Both the position numbers and the translations under genes were made by a program. Source: Mercurialis annua (lineage: Eukaryota > Streptophyta > Magnoliopsida > Malpighiales > Euphorbiaceae). From it: 64,000 bases of DNA. The stretch is taken from NCBI RefSeq assembly GCF_937616625.2, contig NC_065571.1:46609651-46673650 (forward strand), given 5' to 3'. The stretch's first letter is position 1; each line of letters opens with the position of its first letter. The notes under the pieces were generated by a model. The model saw only the letters and a list, made by a program, of their open reading frames with translations. It did not search any database and was not told where the DNA came from. Shown here piece by piece: positions 23,817-36,300 of this stretch.

Positions 23817-24832
23817 TTAAGCACGTTTGTTAAGGCCGTGAAAGAAACGGTGCTTTCTCCGCGTGGAATGCCCTCCAAAGCTCTTTGACATGACGTGGGG
23901 CACAAATTGCACCTGCATAGGAGCCAGATATACCATCATAGTTATATTAAATGTAAATACAACATAAAGCAGTATCCACATCAAAAGAGAGGTCATTCAA
24001 GGAATAATTTTCAATGGATTAGAAAATGTGGATGGTGCAGTGTAATGTTCCTCAAAAAGATTCTCAATCAGTAAGCTAAATCGTCGGAGGGGTGAAAACT
24101 GTGAAGGTAAAACATTTCTTTATATATAATGAATCGTGAGTTATATAATATGAGTAAAGAAAGCTCTGAAAACCAGGTGAACAAGCACATTTAGCCTATG
24201 TTAAACTCAAGAAATAGAATTAGTTAAAACCTGAGAATTATTTCGTATGCCGAAATCCTGAAGTGAGGTATTGTCATCTAGGAGCTTTTCCTTTTGATAG
24301 GACAGAGTAAAATTAGCCCATACATGCTTCCTGTAAACTCAAAAAGAAAAAATAATTAAACAAATAGTTTTAAACATGAACCAGACAATCATACATCTTT
24401 AATAACATTGTATGACCATGAAATGTGGCGATGACCCATCTGAGATTGTTCCATTTCAGTCACTTTGTTCTTGATTGCAATCTTTAAATCCTTGAAATTT
24501 GCTGAATTCATCACGGCCACATCTTTTTAGCAGAAATATTTAGCCACAGTTAGACAATGCACATAACCTGTATGTGAAAATGCCGCAATGAGAAAATATA
24601 TAGTAAAAGGCTTACCAAAAGAGGTGCCGTCTAATTTGAGGACAGAAATTCGCATGGCACTGCCGAATTCAAGGTTGATGAGTGTGTCGACATCGGATAG
24701 AGTTGGTTTCTTGGGTACATCGGCAAGAATTGGATCGTCTAAGAGAGCTGTGAGTGTTGACAGTAGTTTTGCTCTCTTAACGTTGCTACTGTTGTACCCA
24801 ATTTCATCTTCGGCCTTTGGATTTGATTCCAT
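23817..24832 (-). CDS. SNRNP25: U11/U12 snRNP 25 kDa protein (U11-25K)
   Basis: A subunit of the nuclear U11/U12 di-snRNP, which recognises minor (U12-type) introns. Four coding exons: 24616-24832, 24417-24522, 24231-24330 and 23817-23912, summing to 172 aa with one open frame. Blocks matching the plant family are SNVKRAKLLSTLTALLDDPI, VPKKPTLSDVDTLINLEFGS and AMRISVLKLDGTSF in exon 1, VAVMNSANFKDLKIAIK and QMGHRHISW in exon 2, KHVWANFTLSYQKEKLLDDN in exon 3, and a basic tail RRRKHRFFHGLNKRA in exon 4. The middle forms the ubiquitin-like fold of SNRNP25. Codons for Asp (exon 1/2) and Trp (exon 2/3) are split across junctions. The donor of intron 2 is unusually weak (TG|GTCATAC). None of the three introns looks U12-type. 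Confidence 0.93.
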
Positions 24833-24899
24833 TGTTTGTTGTGTTTCTTGTTTGATCCACAGAAACTAGCTTCAGAGCTGCTGGATGTTGAGTGGTCTG

Positions 24900-27188
24900 T
24901 TGATAGAATCTGAAGTTTATTAACACATTGCTTGGAATCGCAACTGGAACCGCCGATTACAATTCAAAACTGGGATCTTTTCATAAAACAAAAAAATTCA
25001 CCCTACACTCCCACTCACTCAACTCATGTAAACTAGCAAAAATGGTCGAGCGTTGCTTTGACTCTTTCCGACTAATCAAATAATTAAAATTGAATTAATA
25101 TATTATGTTTTAAGTAAATTCTTATTAATAAACATTTGAATTTTTAACACATTTTATTAAAAAAAAATACATCGTTAAGGGTTGCATTAATAAAAAATTA
25201 TTAAATTAAAGTAAAAAAAAATTATGCATACTACAAAATCTATTTAAGAGTATCATGTTTAAAATTTCTAATTTAAATTACATATTAAAGAAGTTAAAAT
25301 CATAAAAGTATTGTAAAATGTATATTATTATATTCACAAAATATTAATTAGTAAAAAATTATTAACTTGTAAAATTTTATACATTAAAAATGCATTACTT
25401 TTTGGAAAATAATATATTATTTGTTTATAATAATTTAATTATGGTGTTGAAATTTTTTTTAAATTGATATTTGATGTTACTATGTAGAGAATATTTATTT
25501 TATTTTAAATTCTTTTAACTAATATGAGAAATAAAGTTTCTAATATAAGAATTTATTTACATTTATTTTTGTGAAAAAAAAAATTTACATTTTAGCAGCA
25601 ACATGTAATTTTTTTATTCTTTACTTGTCTAAATTAATATTTATATATTATAGAATGATATCAAATTGAACCATTTTGGTCACAGTTATTTTTTTTTCTA
25701 TTCTTAATTTGTATTTAATTTAAATTGTACTTTAGTTTTTTATTTTTTGACAATTAAATAGTGATAGAAAACACTCATGAATTAAAAGAGCTTTAAAATT
25801 AACAAATTATGATAAAAATGAGCTGAAAAAGACAAATTACTGTGAAATTTTAATTTATAAGAAAAGGTAATGAAAACATTAGTCTCATTTGCCATTTTCA
25901 TATGTTCCAAAATAATAGTCATATTTAACTTTTTGTTGTAATTATTCTTGTATTACCTTTATATTGCCCTTAGTTATGATATTATTTTTGTTGGAATATT
26001 GTTAAGTGAAATACTTGAAAAACATAATGCATTAAATAAAATATTTCAAAAACTCATTTTGTTGATTTTTTTAACTATAAAAATGGTTATAAATTATTGA
26101 TATTGACAATTATTAATTTAATTTTGTACTTTTTAATAATTATTTAATATTTGAATTTTTGAAAATTGAAAAATTGCACCATTGTAAGTTAAAACTATAA
26201 CAATCATATTTTTTAATATGTTTGTTTTTAAGAATAGGATTATTATTTTGGGACGGAGTATATGTCTAATACGTGTATCTTTTTTCTTATGTGTTTTTCC
26301 TAGTTATATTTGCACTTCCAATTTTATTATAATTTATACTTTTACTATTATTTTGAAAATATAAAATGCATGAAAAGTTCGTTAAGCCCGTTATTTGCCG
26401 AAATTATTTTAGTTACTTTCATCACTTTATCATAATTATATAATAAAAAAATTATAAAGTTCAAAATTAAAATTAAGTATTTTATAAATTTTAAGTTTTA
26501 AATTTACTGCTGCATTCATTTTCTATAATAATTATTTTATCATTCCACAGTAATAGAATTTATTTATTTGGTATTATATTACTAAGATTTTATAATATTA
26601 AGTAATTAATTTTCTAAAAATGAAATAATTAACAAATAGAATTTAAGAATTAAAATGTAACTTTTAATATATAAAAGAACCAAATATATTATTCTCCATC
26701 TAATTTGATTTATTAGGCATTATTAGTAGAGATAATATTATAATAATCATTATCTAGTGTGTTTTGTTGACTTTAGTACTAACTACGGTTACACTCTATA
26801 ATTTGATTTATTCTACTTTCTACATCTACTCTTTGCCCAAGCCATTATCAATTTGATATTGCTATTTCAGCTTCTGCCGTTTGACTCTTCATGTCGTATG
26901 ACTCTTAGCTTTAATGTATAGTATAATGTGCCTTATTTTTTTCTTTTCTTTCAACTTTTTTTTTATATACTCTTTCCGTCCCTAATTGATAGCATACATT
27001 AAGAAATTTTATAAATCTATGCAAAATAAATAATTTTATAAAAATATACACTTGTCTTTATCTAATGGAGCGTTGACTTTATTTCTTAATGAATTTTATT
27101 CTCTTTTTAATGTAATAGATAATAGTAATGATGAAATGTTTAAAATATTACACAAGTGGAAAAGTAGGCAATAAGGTGAAGCATTTAA
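24900..27188. other. Long AT-rich intergenic stretch
   Basis: Upstream of the U11/U12-25K gene. Apart from a degenerate Stowaway at about 25903-26258 and a lone Stowaway-like end at 26965, it is A/T homopolymer-rich with no frame or RNA gene. Confidence 0.5.
25903..26258. mobile_element. Degenerate Stowaway-like MITE
   Basis: The right end ATTATTTTGGGACGGAG followed by TA matches a Stowaway terminus. The left end TGTTCCAAAATAATAGTC preceded by TA is its decayed partner. About 356 bp and AT-rich. Confidence 0.5.
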
Positions 27189-28136
27189 GGCCATCTCCAA
27201 CCCACTCTATAATTGAAACTCTATTTTTTAGAGATAGAGTAAGTTTTTCTCTAATCACAAACTCTATCTCTATCTCTAAACAAATTTTTCTCCAACCACA
27301 AACTCTATCTTTAACTCTAAAACAATATTTTAAAACTACATTTTTTATTATTTTAACAACTTAACTCAAATTAAAACTTTTTTTACATATTCATCCTAAA
27401 AATAAAAAAATATATTTTTTATCAATAGTAAAATAATAAAATTTAAATAAATATTTTTATTATATAATAATAAATATTTTATTAAATAAAATTGAATAAA
27501 GTATTAATATTTTTAATAATATATATCTTGAACGCTATTTAAAATTCTAAAATTCGTGCTCATATTAAAAGTGAACAAGCACGAATTTTAGAAAAAAGAG
27601 CCCAACAATCTCGACGATAATTTTCCGTTCCCCATTTTTTTGGTGAATACTATACTAATGTTGGAGGCGGAAGTGGCTCACACGAAAATTAGATTATTAT
27701 TACTACTATTATTATTATTATGGTGGTTATTATTTTTTTATTATTGTTGTTGTTATTTTTATGATTGTTTGTATTATTTATTAAAATATATTTTTTGTTA
27801 ATTTTATATATTATTAATTTATAATATATGCGATTTTTTAATATTTATAATTTTATTAGAAATCATATAAAAATTATAACAATAAAAACTTAAATTTTTA
27901 ATATTTGAATATAGTAGGACATAATTGTATAAATTAAAGTTAATGGGTTAAACTAGTAATTGGTAAACATGAAAAAGTACAAAATAGTCCTTATAGAGAT
28001 GTTAATAGTGAAACTCTACATGTAGAGTTTACTATTCAAAAACTCTAAAAAAAGTGGGATTTTAGAGTTGGGTTGGAGTTGCCCAACTCTAAATGGTGGA
28101 ACCCAACTCTTTTTTAGAGTTGGGTTGGAGATGCCC
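27189..28136. mobile_element. PIF/Harbinger (Tourist-like) non-autonomous element
   Basis: Ends GGCCATCTCCAACCCACTCT and AGAGTTGGGTTGGAGATGCCC form terminal inverted repeats, flanked by the 3-bp duplication TAA (27186-27188 and 28137-28139). Repeated 'AACTCTATCTCTA' and 'AAACTCTA' blocks sit in the subterminal regions. An inner hairpin AAATTCGTGCTC..AAGCACGAATTTTAG lies at 27549-27591. 948 bp with no transposase. Confidence 0.88.
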
Positions 28137-28298
28137 TAACAACAAAAGTACTTTAAATAAAAACTCGGAATGCGACATGATAAACTCTTCAATAATTATT
28201 TTCAACGAACCAGTTTATCCATGAAAAATATTTCATCAGACTTCGAAAGCAGATAGAGTTATTTCTTTTGTATTGTTGAAGTTCTCGAAATCATTTGA

Positions 28299-28505
28299 TT
28301 TATAGAATGAAATAGCATGGAATGGAATAACTATTCCGTGAGAAATGGAATAGCTATTCTTTACTTTTTAAAAGGAGTAGTTATTCCACAAAATTATGAA
28401 ATAGCAATTCCATGGAGTTACTATTCCATGAACTAAAGTGAGGTATAATTAATCATTATGGAATAGCTATTATATTCCGAACCTATTTCATGAACCAACA
28501 TGGCC
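28299..28505. repeat. Cluster of GGAATAGCTATTCC-type palindromes
   Basis: Many copies of GGAATAAC/TATTCC and their complement (GGAATAACTATTCC, GGAATAGCTATTCT, GCAATTCCATGG) in 200 bp. Probably a foldback MITE; I could not fix its ends. Confidence 0.55.
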
Positions 28506-28782
28506 TCAGAGTAATTCTAGGTGAAGGTTGATACGACTAGAAAAAGCGGACTTTCACCGATTAAAGAGTGCACTGCTACTATTTCTCAATTAGCTATAAA
28601 GCTTCAGCTAACACTTTTGATGAGTACATATAGATCAATGAAACCAGTGCACTCGTATATCTATTCAACTTCTATTGGTGCATAAAAAGAATTTGATATC
28701 AAAACTTAATAATTGAAAAGAGAATTGCCTTTGTAGCATTTTAATTGAACTAATATTAAAATATTATAACAAGAAAACCATT

Positions 28783-28944
28783 TTATCCGGCCGAAGCACT
28801 ATCGATGCACTCAAATGGCATAAACATCAACATCTTTTCGATTATTTGTTTCAAGTCTTCCATATATTGATTAAAGTCTACGTTTTCTGGAACTTGTAAA
28901 TTGTTATAATCATGCCCTGCCACTGTTGATCCAGGAACTGTCAT
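28783..28944 (-). other. Small open frame of 53 codons, possible exon
   Basis: ATG at 28944 to TAA at 28783. The peptide (MTVPGSTVAGHDYNN, then VDFNQYMEDLKQIIEKM) has a protein-like composition unlike the surrounding AT-rich DNA. I do not recognise it. It lies downstream of the PPR gene on the same strand, near splice-like sites, so it may sit in a spliced 3' untranslated region or be a decayed gene. Confidence 0.25.
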
Positions 28945-31246
28945 CAGACTTCAGGTCGGCGTTGTTCCCTTCACAGCTGCTGTTGTTTCTAGACTCAGCT
29001 ACACTCCTAAGGAAGTACATCAGTAAGGTATTTGGCAGTTTGTTTCTGTTGAGATAACAAATGTCATAAGTTGAGGGAAAACTTACAGCCTTTAACTACC
29101 AAGCTTGTGCACCCATGTCAAAATCCTCCAGCTTTCACAGTTCAGTAATGCTGCAATAAACAACCTTTATTAATAAGCTTTTAATTATTCCGAAAGCTAG
29201 ACAGAGAACATTATAGTGCACACAAGCAGCTTTCTAATTTCTTGATGTTGAATTTTCCTCATTCTTGTAAATGATGAGTACTGCTATCAAGAAAACAAAA
29301 CCACCTCTTATTAGAGAAACTTGTGAGATGATAAAAGCCATTTGCTTCATTCTCAAGGAATTGTGCGACTGTTTCGAGTTCCAACCATGTCACCAGGTCC
29401 TATTCTTGTTTACTCCACCCTGCATCATGTCCAGTCAGATACTCACAAAACTGTTGACATCCTTAGTGTAACATGCACTTCTACAAATAAAAAATACTAG
29501 GAATAATTATAAAGTATGCAGATAATCTGACAGATGCTAGCTAAAACAATAATTCAATATAGTAGCTTAAATAAATTTAAAGTACAGCTACAATTAATAA
29601 TTTAAACTCATTAATTCCTACAGGAAAAGAAACTCATTCTAGTAGTGAACTTGGAAGAATGGAAAAGGCTGAGATGCGTCAAGATTCATTATTAATATAT
29701 GACTAAAAATTATTATCGGAGGAATTAAAATCTACTTGTTACAGTTTTTGGTTGAATCAATGTGAAAGTGTCACACTACATGTACATGAAAACCTATGTG
29801 AACAACTTGAAAACTCGAAGACATTCATCAATTTGCAGATAAAATGTTCAAACGCCACAAAGAATTAAAGTCCATTGTCTCCATGGTTCCAATAGAAATA
29901 GATCATACAAAATAGATAAAATCGCGTTTATGCATATTATACTTATATGACAATAGTGAGGCCACAAAACTAATTTAAGAGATTAATGACCGTTGGAATA
30001 TAATAAGAATGTATAAAGTTGGAACTCTGATATTTCAAAATAATGTCAGCAAAACCAATATTAATAGTATGCAAGCAAAAATAAAAACTTCATGAATGAC
30101 TTTAAGTACAATGCAAATCAAAATGCTATTAATCATTGATTGCGCAAAAGATGTGATTAAAAGACCTCAAAAGAACGATCAAGCAACATATATAAACTGA
30201 ACAGAGGATTTATCACAATTCTCACAATAACTCAGAAACAAAGAATCAGAGATTTTCAGACACTACATACTCCCATCCTTCTTTACCCCTACTCCATCCT
30301 TTTTTCCCACAGTTCATTTTGTTTTGGCAGCCGAAAAGGTAGAACTACAGAAAACATTCTCTACTTGGTAACCGGTGTATGTCATTATGAGAATTTAACT
30401 AGACAAAAAAAATAAAAAAGAAAGAAAGCAACTACAGGTGATGTTATTTTTACAGCATCAACTTAATGATGCTCTGGCTGAGACTTAGTGTATATATGAT
30501 AATCAAAACTCAGCCAGAGTATTCAAGATATCCGTCAGATAAAAAAGCATAAAAGCACACTGGAAACCGTATCTCATTAGTATGTAAACAATCTCGGTAC
30601 AAATTGGTCAATCACATTAATAGTGGTTGTTACAAATTATTGGAACGTATACAATTGTGTTAATAAATTGTCAAGCTTTAGAAGAACAATTGAACCAATC
30701 AATCAAATTTATTGAAAATTAAGTTGCAATTGCAGTACACATCTAGACACCTGTAACCAAATCAATTCAAGTTTTAATCGATCAGTTGCCAAAAATTACC
30801 AAACAACACACACATTTTGCAGGTAAACTTCAAACTAGAAAGAACGGCCATCCTAATCCAAAAGGAAAGTATCAACTGATCCCATTAGTGTCATTCTTAT
30901 TCTCAATTATCTCTAGAAAGCTTCATCTAAAATGGTGAGACTCACTGTAGAAAACAGAAGATTACTTAATTGTTTAAAACGTCTTAAATCATCATATTCG
31001 AAGGGAGATAAAATAACATGATAATCAACAATATTCACAAGCAAAAAGCCAAGGAGATGAAAGGAGCTTTTCTGCTTAATTCCCTTAATTAAATATCTCA
31101 AAACACAATAGCTGTTTCAGCTAGAATTTATCCCGAGTCCTAAATGCTTGGTTTAGATGGTTAGAAATGTACATATTTCAAAAGAAGTAGCAGATAGCAC
31201 AACATAAAAAAGACTAAGAAAAAATGAAGTCCAAGCAATACCTGTT
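28945..31246 (-). other. Region downstream of the PPR gene, possibly a spliced 3' untranslated region
   Basis: No long frame. On the minus strand a donor-like AGAACAG|GTATTG follows the PPR stop codon directly (about 31240). Acceptor-like ends appear at CTTCCTTAG|GAGTGTAGC (about 29014) and TTTATTGCAG|CATTAC (about 29153). A spliced 3' region or an unrecognised non-coding transcript is possible. No protein homology was seen. Confidence 0.3.
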
Positions 31247-32701
31247 CTAAGCTCTAAAATCAAGCTGGTGAAACTTCTTCTGTAAATCTAATGCCAACTT
31301 TGTGTTGCCTGACTTCTGAATATGGTTTTTAACTCTCATATACACCTTCAAATTCGGTCGAAGGCCCTTCTGAATCATTTCAGAAAGAATATTAACAGCA
31401 TCAACCAAATTTCCCCTTTTCTGATGGAGGTCTGCAAGCAGACTGTAATTCACATTGCTTGAGTGCTTATCAGCTGAATCCACAACATACTTATATGCTT
31501 TCTCATATTGCTGAGCGTTAACAAACCCTTTGATGAAAGCAGCATGTGTTAACAGCCGAGGTTCAAGACCCGTTGCCACCATCTCATTCAAAAACTCACA
31601 AGCCTTATCCAACTTTCCACCATTACAAGACTTATAAATAAAAATTTCAAAAGTTAATGCATCAGGAGGACAGCCTCTCTCTTTCATTTCCTTAAAAACG
31701 TTGCAAGCATCACCATATTTTCCATTTTTGAGCAAACCACTAATCACATAATTGTAAGTTTGTGCATTTGGATTGCATCCTTCCTTCCTCATCTCATCCA
31801 TCAGATTTCTCGCTGCTTTCACATCACATCTTTGCGACACTACTTTAATCAAGACATTGTAGTAAGATAACTTTCTCTCCGTCTTCCCAATCACGAACAA
31901 TGCCATGTCAAAAAATCCCAACTCGCTAAACATTTCAATCAATGAGTAAACTCCGGAACCATACGACGTTCCCCCAACTTCTTGCAAAATACCAACCACA
32001 TCACTAGTACATTTCCTAAGCAAATCCTCATTTGCAGATATAACATTCAAATACTCGAAAGCCTTTTTACTTATAAACAATCCATTCAAAGAAAAATCCT
32101 TCAATAAGCATCGCATGGCATCATAGTCATTTAAACAACCGCAGTTACGAACAACCATACTACAAACGTGCGAATTCCGTTCTAATTCCGGCTGCCAACG
32201 CCTAATCCAATGAAAAAAATCCAACGCGGGTTTTTTCTTACTATCCAAAAAATTAAAAACCCAACTCACATCAGCAATAGACAATCCAAAACTCAAACTA
32301 TTCAGCTTAGTTTTCAAATCTTTATCTTCTGTAATGAGTAAACCAATAATAACAGACACTTGGTTTCGAGTTGCTTCAGGTCTAAGGTGATGAGCATGCA
32401 ATTTATTACACTGAGAAGCAGACAGAGAAAAGAATCTTAAACTAAATCTACTAAAACTTAAACAATTTAAAGATTGAGTCCACGGGCATGATATAGAACA
32501 AGCAGAAAATTTTCTAAAACTGTGGTGAAAATATGAGTAAGACCCAGATGATGAAATCAAAGAATGTGAATAATTAAGTTTTCGATTGTGTAATAACGGC
32601 CTAGATGATGAAATTAGGGTTTGAGCATGAGGGGAACAGGGGCAAATACAGGAAGTTGAGAGGTACCTTACATTAATCTTTGTAAGATTTGAGGTTTTCA
32701 T
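31247..32701 (-). CDS. P-class pentatricopeptide repeat (PPR) protein, organelle-targeted
   Basis: An intronless gene of 484 aa. I take the ATG at 32701 (MKTSNLTKINVRYLSTS); the open frame upstream lacks another ATG. The first 100 residues are rich in Ser, Arg and Tyr and poor in acids, as in mitochondrial or plastid transit peptides. After a spacer domain with WVFNFLDSKKKPALDFF, five clear P-type repeats run over about residues 288-459: YYNVLIKVVSQ, TYNYVISGLLKNGKYGDACN, TFEIFIYKSCNGGKLDKACE, THAAFIKGFVNAQQYEKAYK and NYSLLADLHQKRGNLVDAVN. No E or DYW domain, so it is not an editing deaminase. P-class proteins bind organelle RNA and aid its stability, splicing or translation; the RNA target cannot be read here. 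It is divergently arranged with RPC9, 647 bp apart. Confidence 0.92.
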   Translation of the reverse strand: MKTSNLTKINVRYLSTSCICPCSPHAQTLISSSRPLLHNRKLNYSHSLISSSGSYSYFHHSFRKFSACSISCPWTQSLNCLSFSRFSLRFFSLSASQCNKLHAHHLRPEATRNQVSVIIGLLITEDKDLKTKLNSLSFGLSIADVSWVFNFLDSKKKPALDFFHWIRRWQPELERNSHVCSMVVRNCGCLNDYDAMRCLLKDFSLNGLFISKKAFEYLNVISANEDLLRKCTSDVVGILQEVGGTSYGSGVYSLIEMFSELGFFDMALFVIGKTERKLSYYNVLIKVVSQRCDVKAARNLMDEMRKEGCNPNAQTYNYVISGLLKNGKYGDACNVFKEMKERGCPPDALTFEIFIYKSCNGGKLDKACEFLNEMVATGLEPRLLTHAAFIKGFVNAQQYEKAYKYVVDSADKHSSNVNYSLLADLHQKRGNLVDAVNILSEMIQKGLRPNLKVYMRVKNHIQKSGNTKLALDLQKKFHQLDFRA

Positions 32702-33348
32702 CGTCACCTCCAAATTTTCAGAGACCGCCTCTATTTTAGACTAAAGTGCAAATTTGGACCGGACCGGTCTTAAAGCTACGTCGTTTTGGATACAAGACTG
32801 CTTTGCTTTTGTGGAAAATGATTACAGAACCCCTTAAACCCTTGCAATGCAGTAGTTTTTATGTTTTCTTTCAGAGGTTTATTCCCTCCATCGTCAAATA
32901 GATAAATAGTTTAAAATAAATAACTAATTTATAATCCTTTATTTGAGTCAAGAATTTTCCTCTTCCAGTGATCTTCCGCTCGTCGCCGGTGCCAATGTTC
33001 TTTCCTCCCTCCGCCGCTGCTAATATTGTGTCCAACCGTAGCCGCCAGTGCTGATTTCCGTCTCCGTCGCTGCAGCTGACAGCGCTGTCTTCTTATTGTG
33101 CTCATCATACTTCTTTCTCGTTCTTGACTGATATTTATTTTACGTTTTTATATGACTTACTTAATGTGATCTCTTTACCACTGTAGATGTTGCTTTCTTT
33201 TGGTACCAAATTCTTTTGTAATTGTTTAAGTTACTCAGTTTTTTGATTGGTTGAATTTACCTATACTCTTTTGCAGTTTTAGTAGAGAAGTAGATTACAA
33301 AGAATCGGAATTGGCACTCGTTTGTGCAAATTCAGGAATCATAATAAA
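32702..33348. promoter_or_regulatory. Bidirectional promoter region between the PPR and RPC9 genes
   Basis: 647 bp separate the two start codons on opposite strands. A GC-richer stretch at 32965-33100 (CGCTCGTCGCCGGTGCC, CCGCCGCTGC) probably covers the RPC9 5' untranslated region. CTCTTTTGCAG at about 33266-33276 looks like the acceptor of a 5' untranslated intron. No TATA box is obvious, as is common for housekeeping genes. Confidence 0.5.
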
Positions 33349-36300
33349 ATGAAGATGTAAGTACTTGGCACACTATTTTTAATTTAATGAAAATCTTGTC
33401 TTGGATGTGCAATAATACTTTGGGGTAATGTAATGTGCAGAAAGAATCCAAATGCTGGGCCACTTACTAATTTTGAAGTACTAGAGTTTCTGAAATCAAG
33501 AGGTGCTGCAAAGGATAATTCCAGGGTTATTGCTCCCGTGGCACCATCGGAGTACAAGGTTGTTTTGTCTAATGTTCAGATTTTAATGGATTAAAGAAGT
33601 CTAAGATTGTTGTGGGTATTGATAAAATGTGCTGTTTCTGTTGTAGGTATTTGATTATATAATGGAGACTCCGGCTTGCAGGCAAACCAAAGCGCAAATA
33701 AACGAGTTTATGGGGAAGTGTAAGACGTACAATCTTGCGAAAGCTGAGATCCTCAATATTATTAACCTTGCTCCGCGTGCATTAGTGGAACTTGACCCGG
33801 TAAATCCATTACCATCTCGTCTCTTTCCTATTTCTCCAATTGTTAGCTTAAAATTAATACCTAGGCATGTGATTCATTTTGTGTGACCTTCCCGATTTAC
33901 TTGGTCGTTCTCTTCATAATAGTTCTCAGTTAAGTATGTGCTTTATTTCATTACATTTTGCGAGAAGCTATATTTTGAAGTGTGTTTTGATTTAGCATTT
34001 TGGATCGTAGAAAGAATAGAAACCTACCCTTGTATTGGTTATAAATGGTAAAAGTTATGTACAAATCTGTAGATGGGTGTGCGTTGCAACATGAAAGTTA
34101 TGATAAATGCTTTTCCCATCTTATAAAAATTGGTTAGTCGAAGACTATGTGATTTATTTTTTATTCTTCTGCGGGTCAGAGCTTTGGCTGACATGGTTTA
34201 AGATTTAAGTTCGCGGTTGTCCTGTAGTATATTATTTCCCAGTTATTTAGAGTCTGGGGAGACTTTTGTCTTAAGCACTTTAGAATAGCCTTTATGATCT
34301 AGTTGTCTGTTATCATTTCAAACAAGGTGCTTTGGTTGGAGCCAGAAATAATTTAGACTTTAATCTGCAAATGGTGTTAGACTTTCCGTAAGGAGAGATA
34401 TATGTATCTTCTCTTGCCTTCATTAACTTAATTAAGTTTTATGATAGAAACACTACCTTAATCATAAGTAGTCTCTTAACACTATCAAAACTATGAAAAT
34501 GGCAGGGCAGAAAGAAAAGATAACTTTTAATAATTGATGATGGGGGCCAATAACTAGTTCTGATCTCTGTCGTGCTGTTTAAAAAGTGGTTTCACTTTTC
34601 ACCAAGTAGAATGTTTTTGATCAATTAATTATTCATGATTTTGATACATTTTAGTGTCAAGATATAGAATAGTTTTTTCTTTTTTCCTTTTTGAACCGAA
34701 GAGTTATGGAATAGTTCAGATGATGATGGTGCATGATTTAAACAAGAAGATTAGTATGAATTTTGTGAGGTGTAAAACTATTATTTAGGTGTTTATTAAT
34801 TTATCTAGTAATAGAAGTTCAAAATAGGCATTCATCTTGAATTATCGACCTCTTTCTAACATATGATATTCAATGTATTACCAATGGCACGGAACTTCAG
34901 CTTTACTGCAATTATGGTATCACCTAACCCTGTGAGATCTGAGTCCACCATGGGGTCATGTGTTGTTGAAAAAGGAGGGTGGTTGATAGAAATGTTAATT
35001 CATAATACACTTATAGACACACGAATATATGATTTTACATCTGTTAAGAAATCTAAGGTGTCGGAAGCTGCACGTGCTTTCCTTTTCTGTTATTTTTCTA
35101 ATATTTAAAATATGTAAAATTTAGGGAACGTCCACTCAGAGAATGCTAAGCTTCTTTTTTGCAAAATGTTTCTCAAGGAAGCAGGAAAAAAAGTGATAAA
35201 TATAGATTAGCAAGCAAATTTCTTGATATCCAATAATGCTATTAGGCTCTGAAGAACTGATTAAGATGTTTTCTGTTATGTTTTTTTATCTTGTTTAAAA
35301 ATATTACATTTTCCATTTGAGAATCATACATCATTCTTTTGCTTTGAACTACTTCAGCTCTTAAAGCTTTTTTCAAGTCTCGGCATCAGCATTGTGATCC
35401 TTTTGTCCCTTCGTTGGCCTTCTGCATTTTGCACTCTTATGGTTATGGTCATTTATATTCATTATATTTCTCTTTTTTGGTTTTCAACTTTCAATTTTGT
35501 TTATTCTTACTCTTAAGCAGGGGTATGCACTCAGTCCAAATCGAAGCGAATTAAAATTTTGATTTTTTTTTAAATTGAACCAAGCTAATTAATATGGTTG
35601 GTTTTTGGTTATATTTGGTATGAATTGAAATGGTTTTACTTCTAAAGCGAATGGACTTGAAAAATGAATTTTGTATAAATCTAAAATGAACTAATTTGTC
35701 TGGTCGGTTATTCGGTTTAGTTCGATGTTTGCACACGGCCACTCGCAAGTCTCAAATCTCAATATTTTTGTCTGTTTTTTTTGTCTTCTATTTCAGTTTA
35801 TCATTGCACTTCAACTAGTTACTAAGATCCCTCTACCATGTGTTATTATTGAATCTGAAAACTATTAACAGGGTCTAAAGTTTTTCTGTAATCTTTTCAT
35901 TAAATGCTGTTGTGTACACTATTATACTTTCTAAGCAATGTTGAAGTTCAAAGGTGGAAACGATTAAGATTGATCTTCAAAGAATTAGAAGTTGTTGAGA
36001 GACTGCAATTTAGCTGTTACAACTAATTTAAAGAGAATTCGGATCTACTGTTTGCATACATTAGTTAGAAATGAAAAAATAAAAAAAGAATTTCACTATT
36101 GAATTGGTCAGCCTGAAACTGAATTAAATATCATGAGTCTAATGTTGGGTTAAGAAAAATGCATGATTCACAGTTTAGGTTATTGTGTTGAACAGATTAT
36201 AGAGAACCCTGAAGCTCGTTATGGAGAGGAGCTGGAAGAATTAACAGTCTTGGTTAGCAATGTATTTCCACCTCCTCCGCTAGCTGAGGAAGAGAATACG

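Noticed and set aside
26965..26992. TACTCTTTCCGTCCCTAATT, a Stowaway-like left end
   Set aside because: No matching right end or TA-flanked partner was found downstream, so not listed as an element.
29636..29650. CTAGTAGTG resembling a CACTA right end
   Set aside because: The remaining terminus (CTGTTTT) and subterminal repeats are missing; a chance match.
34863..35108. 81-aa frame in RPC9 intron 3
   Set aside because: No homology recognised; intronic, with no splice signals that would join it to RPC9.
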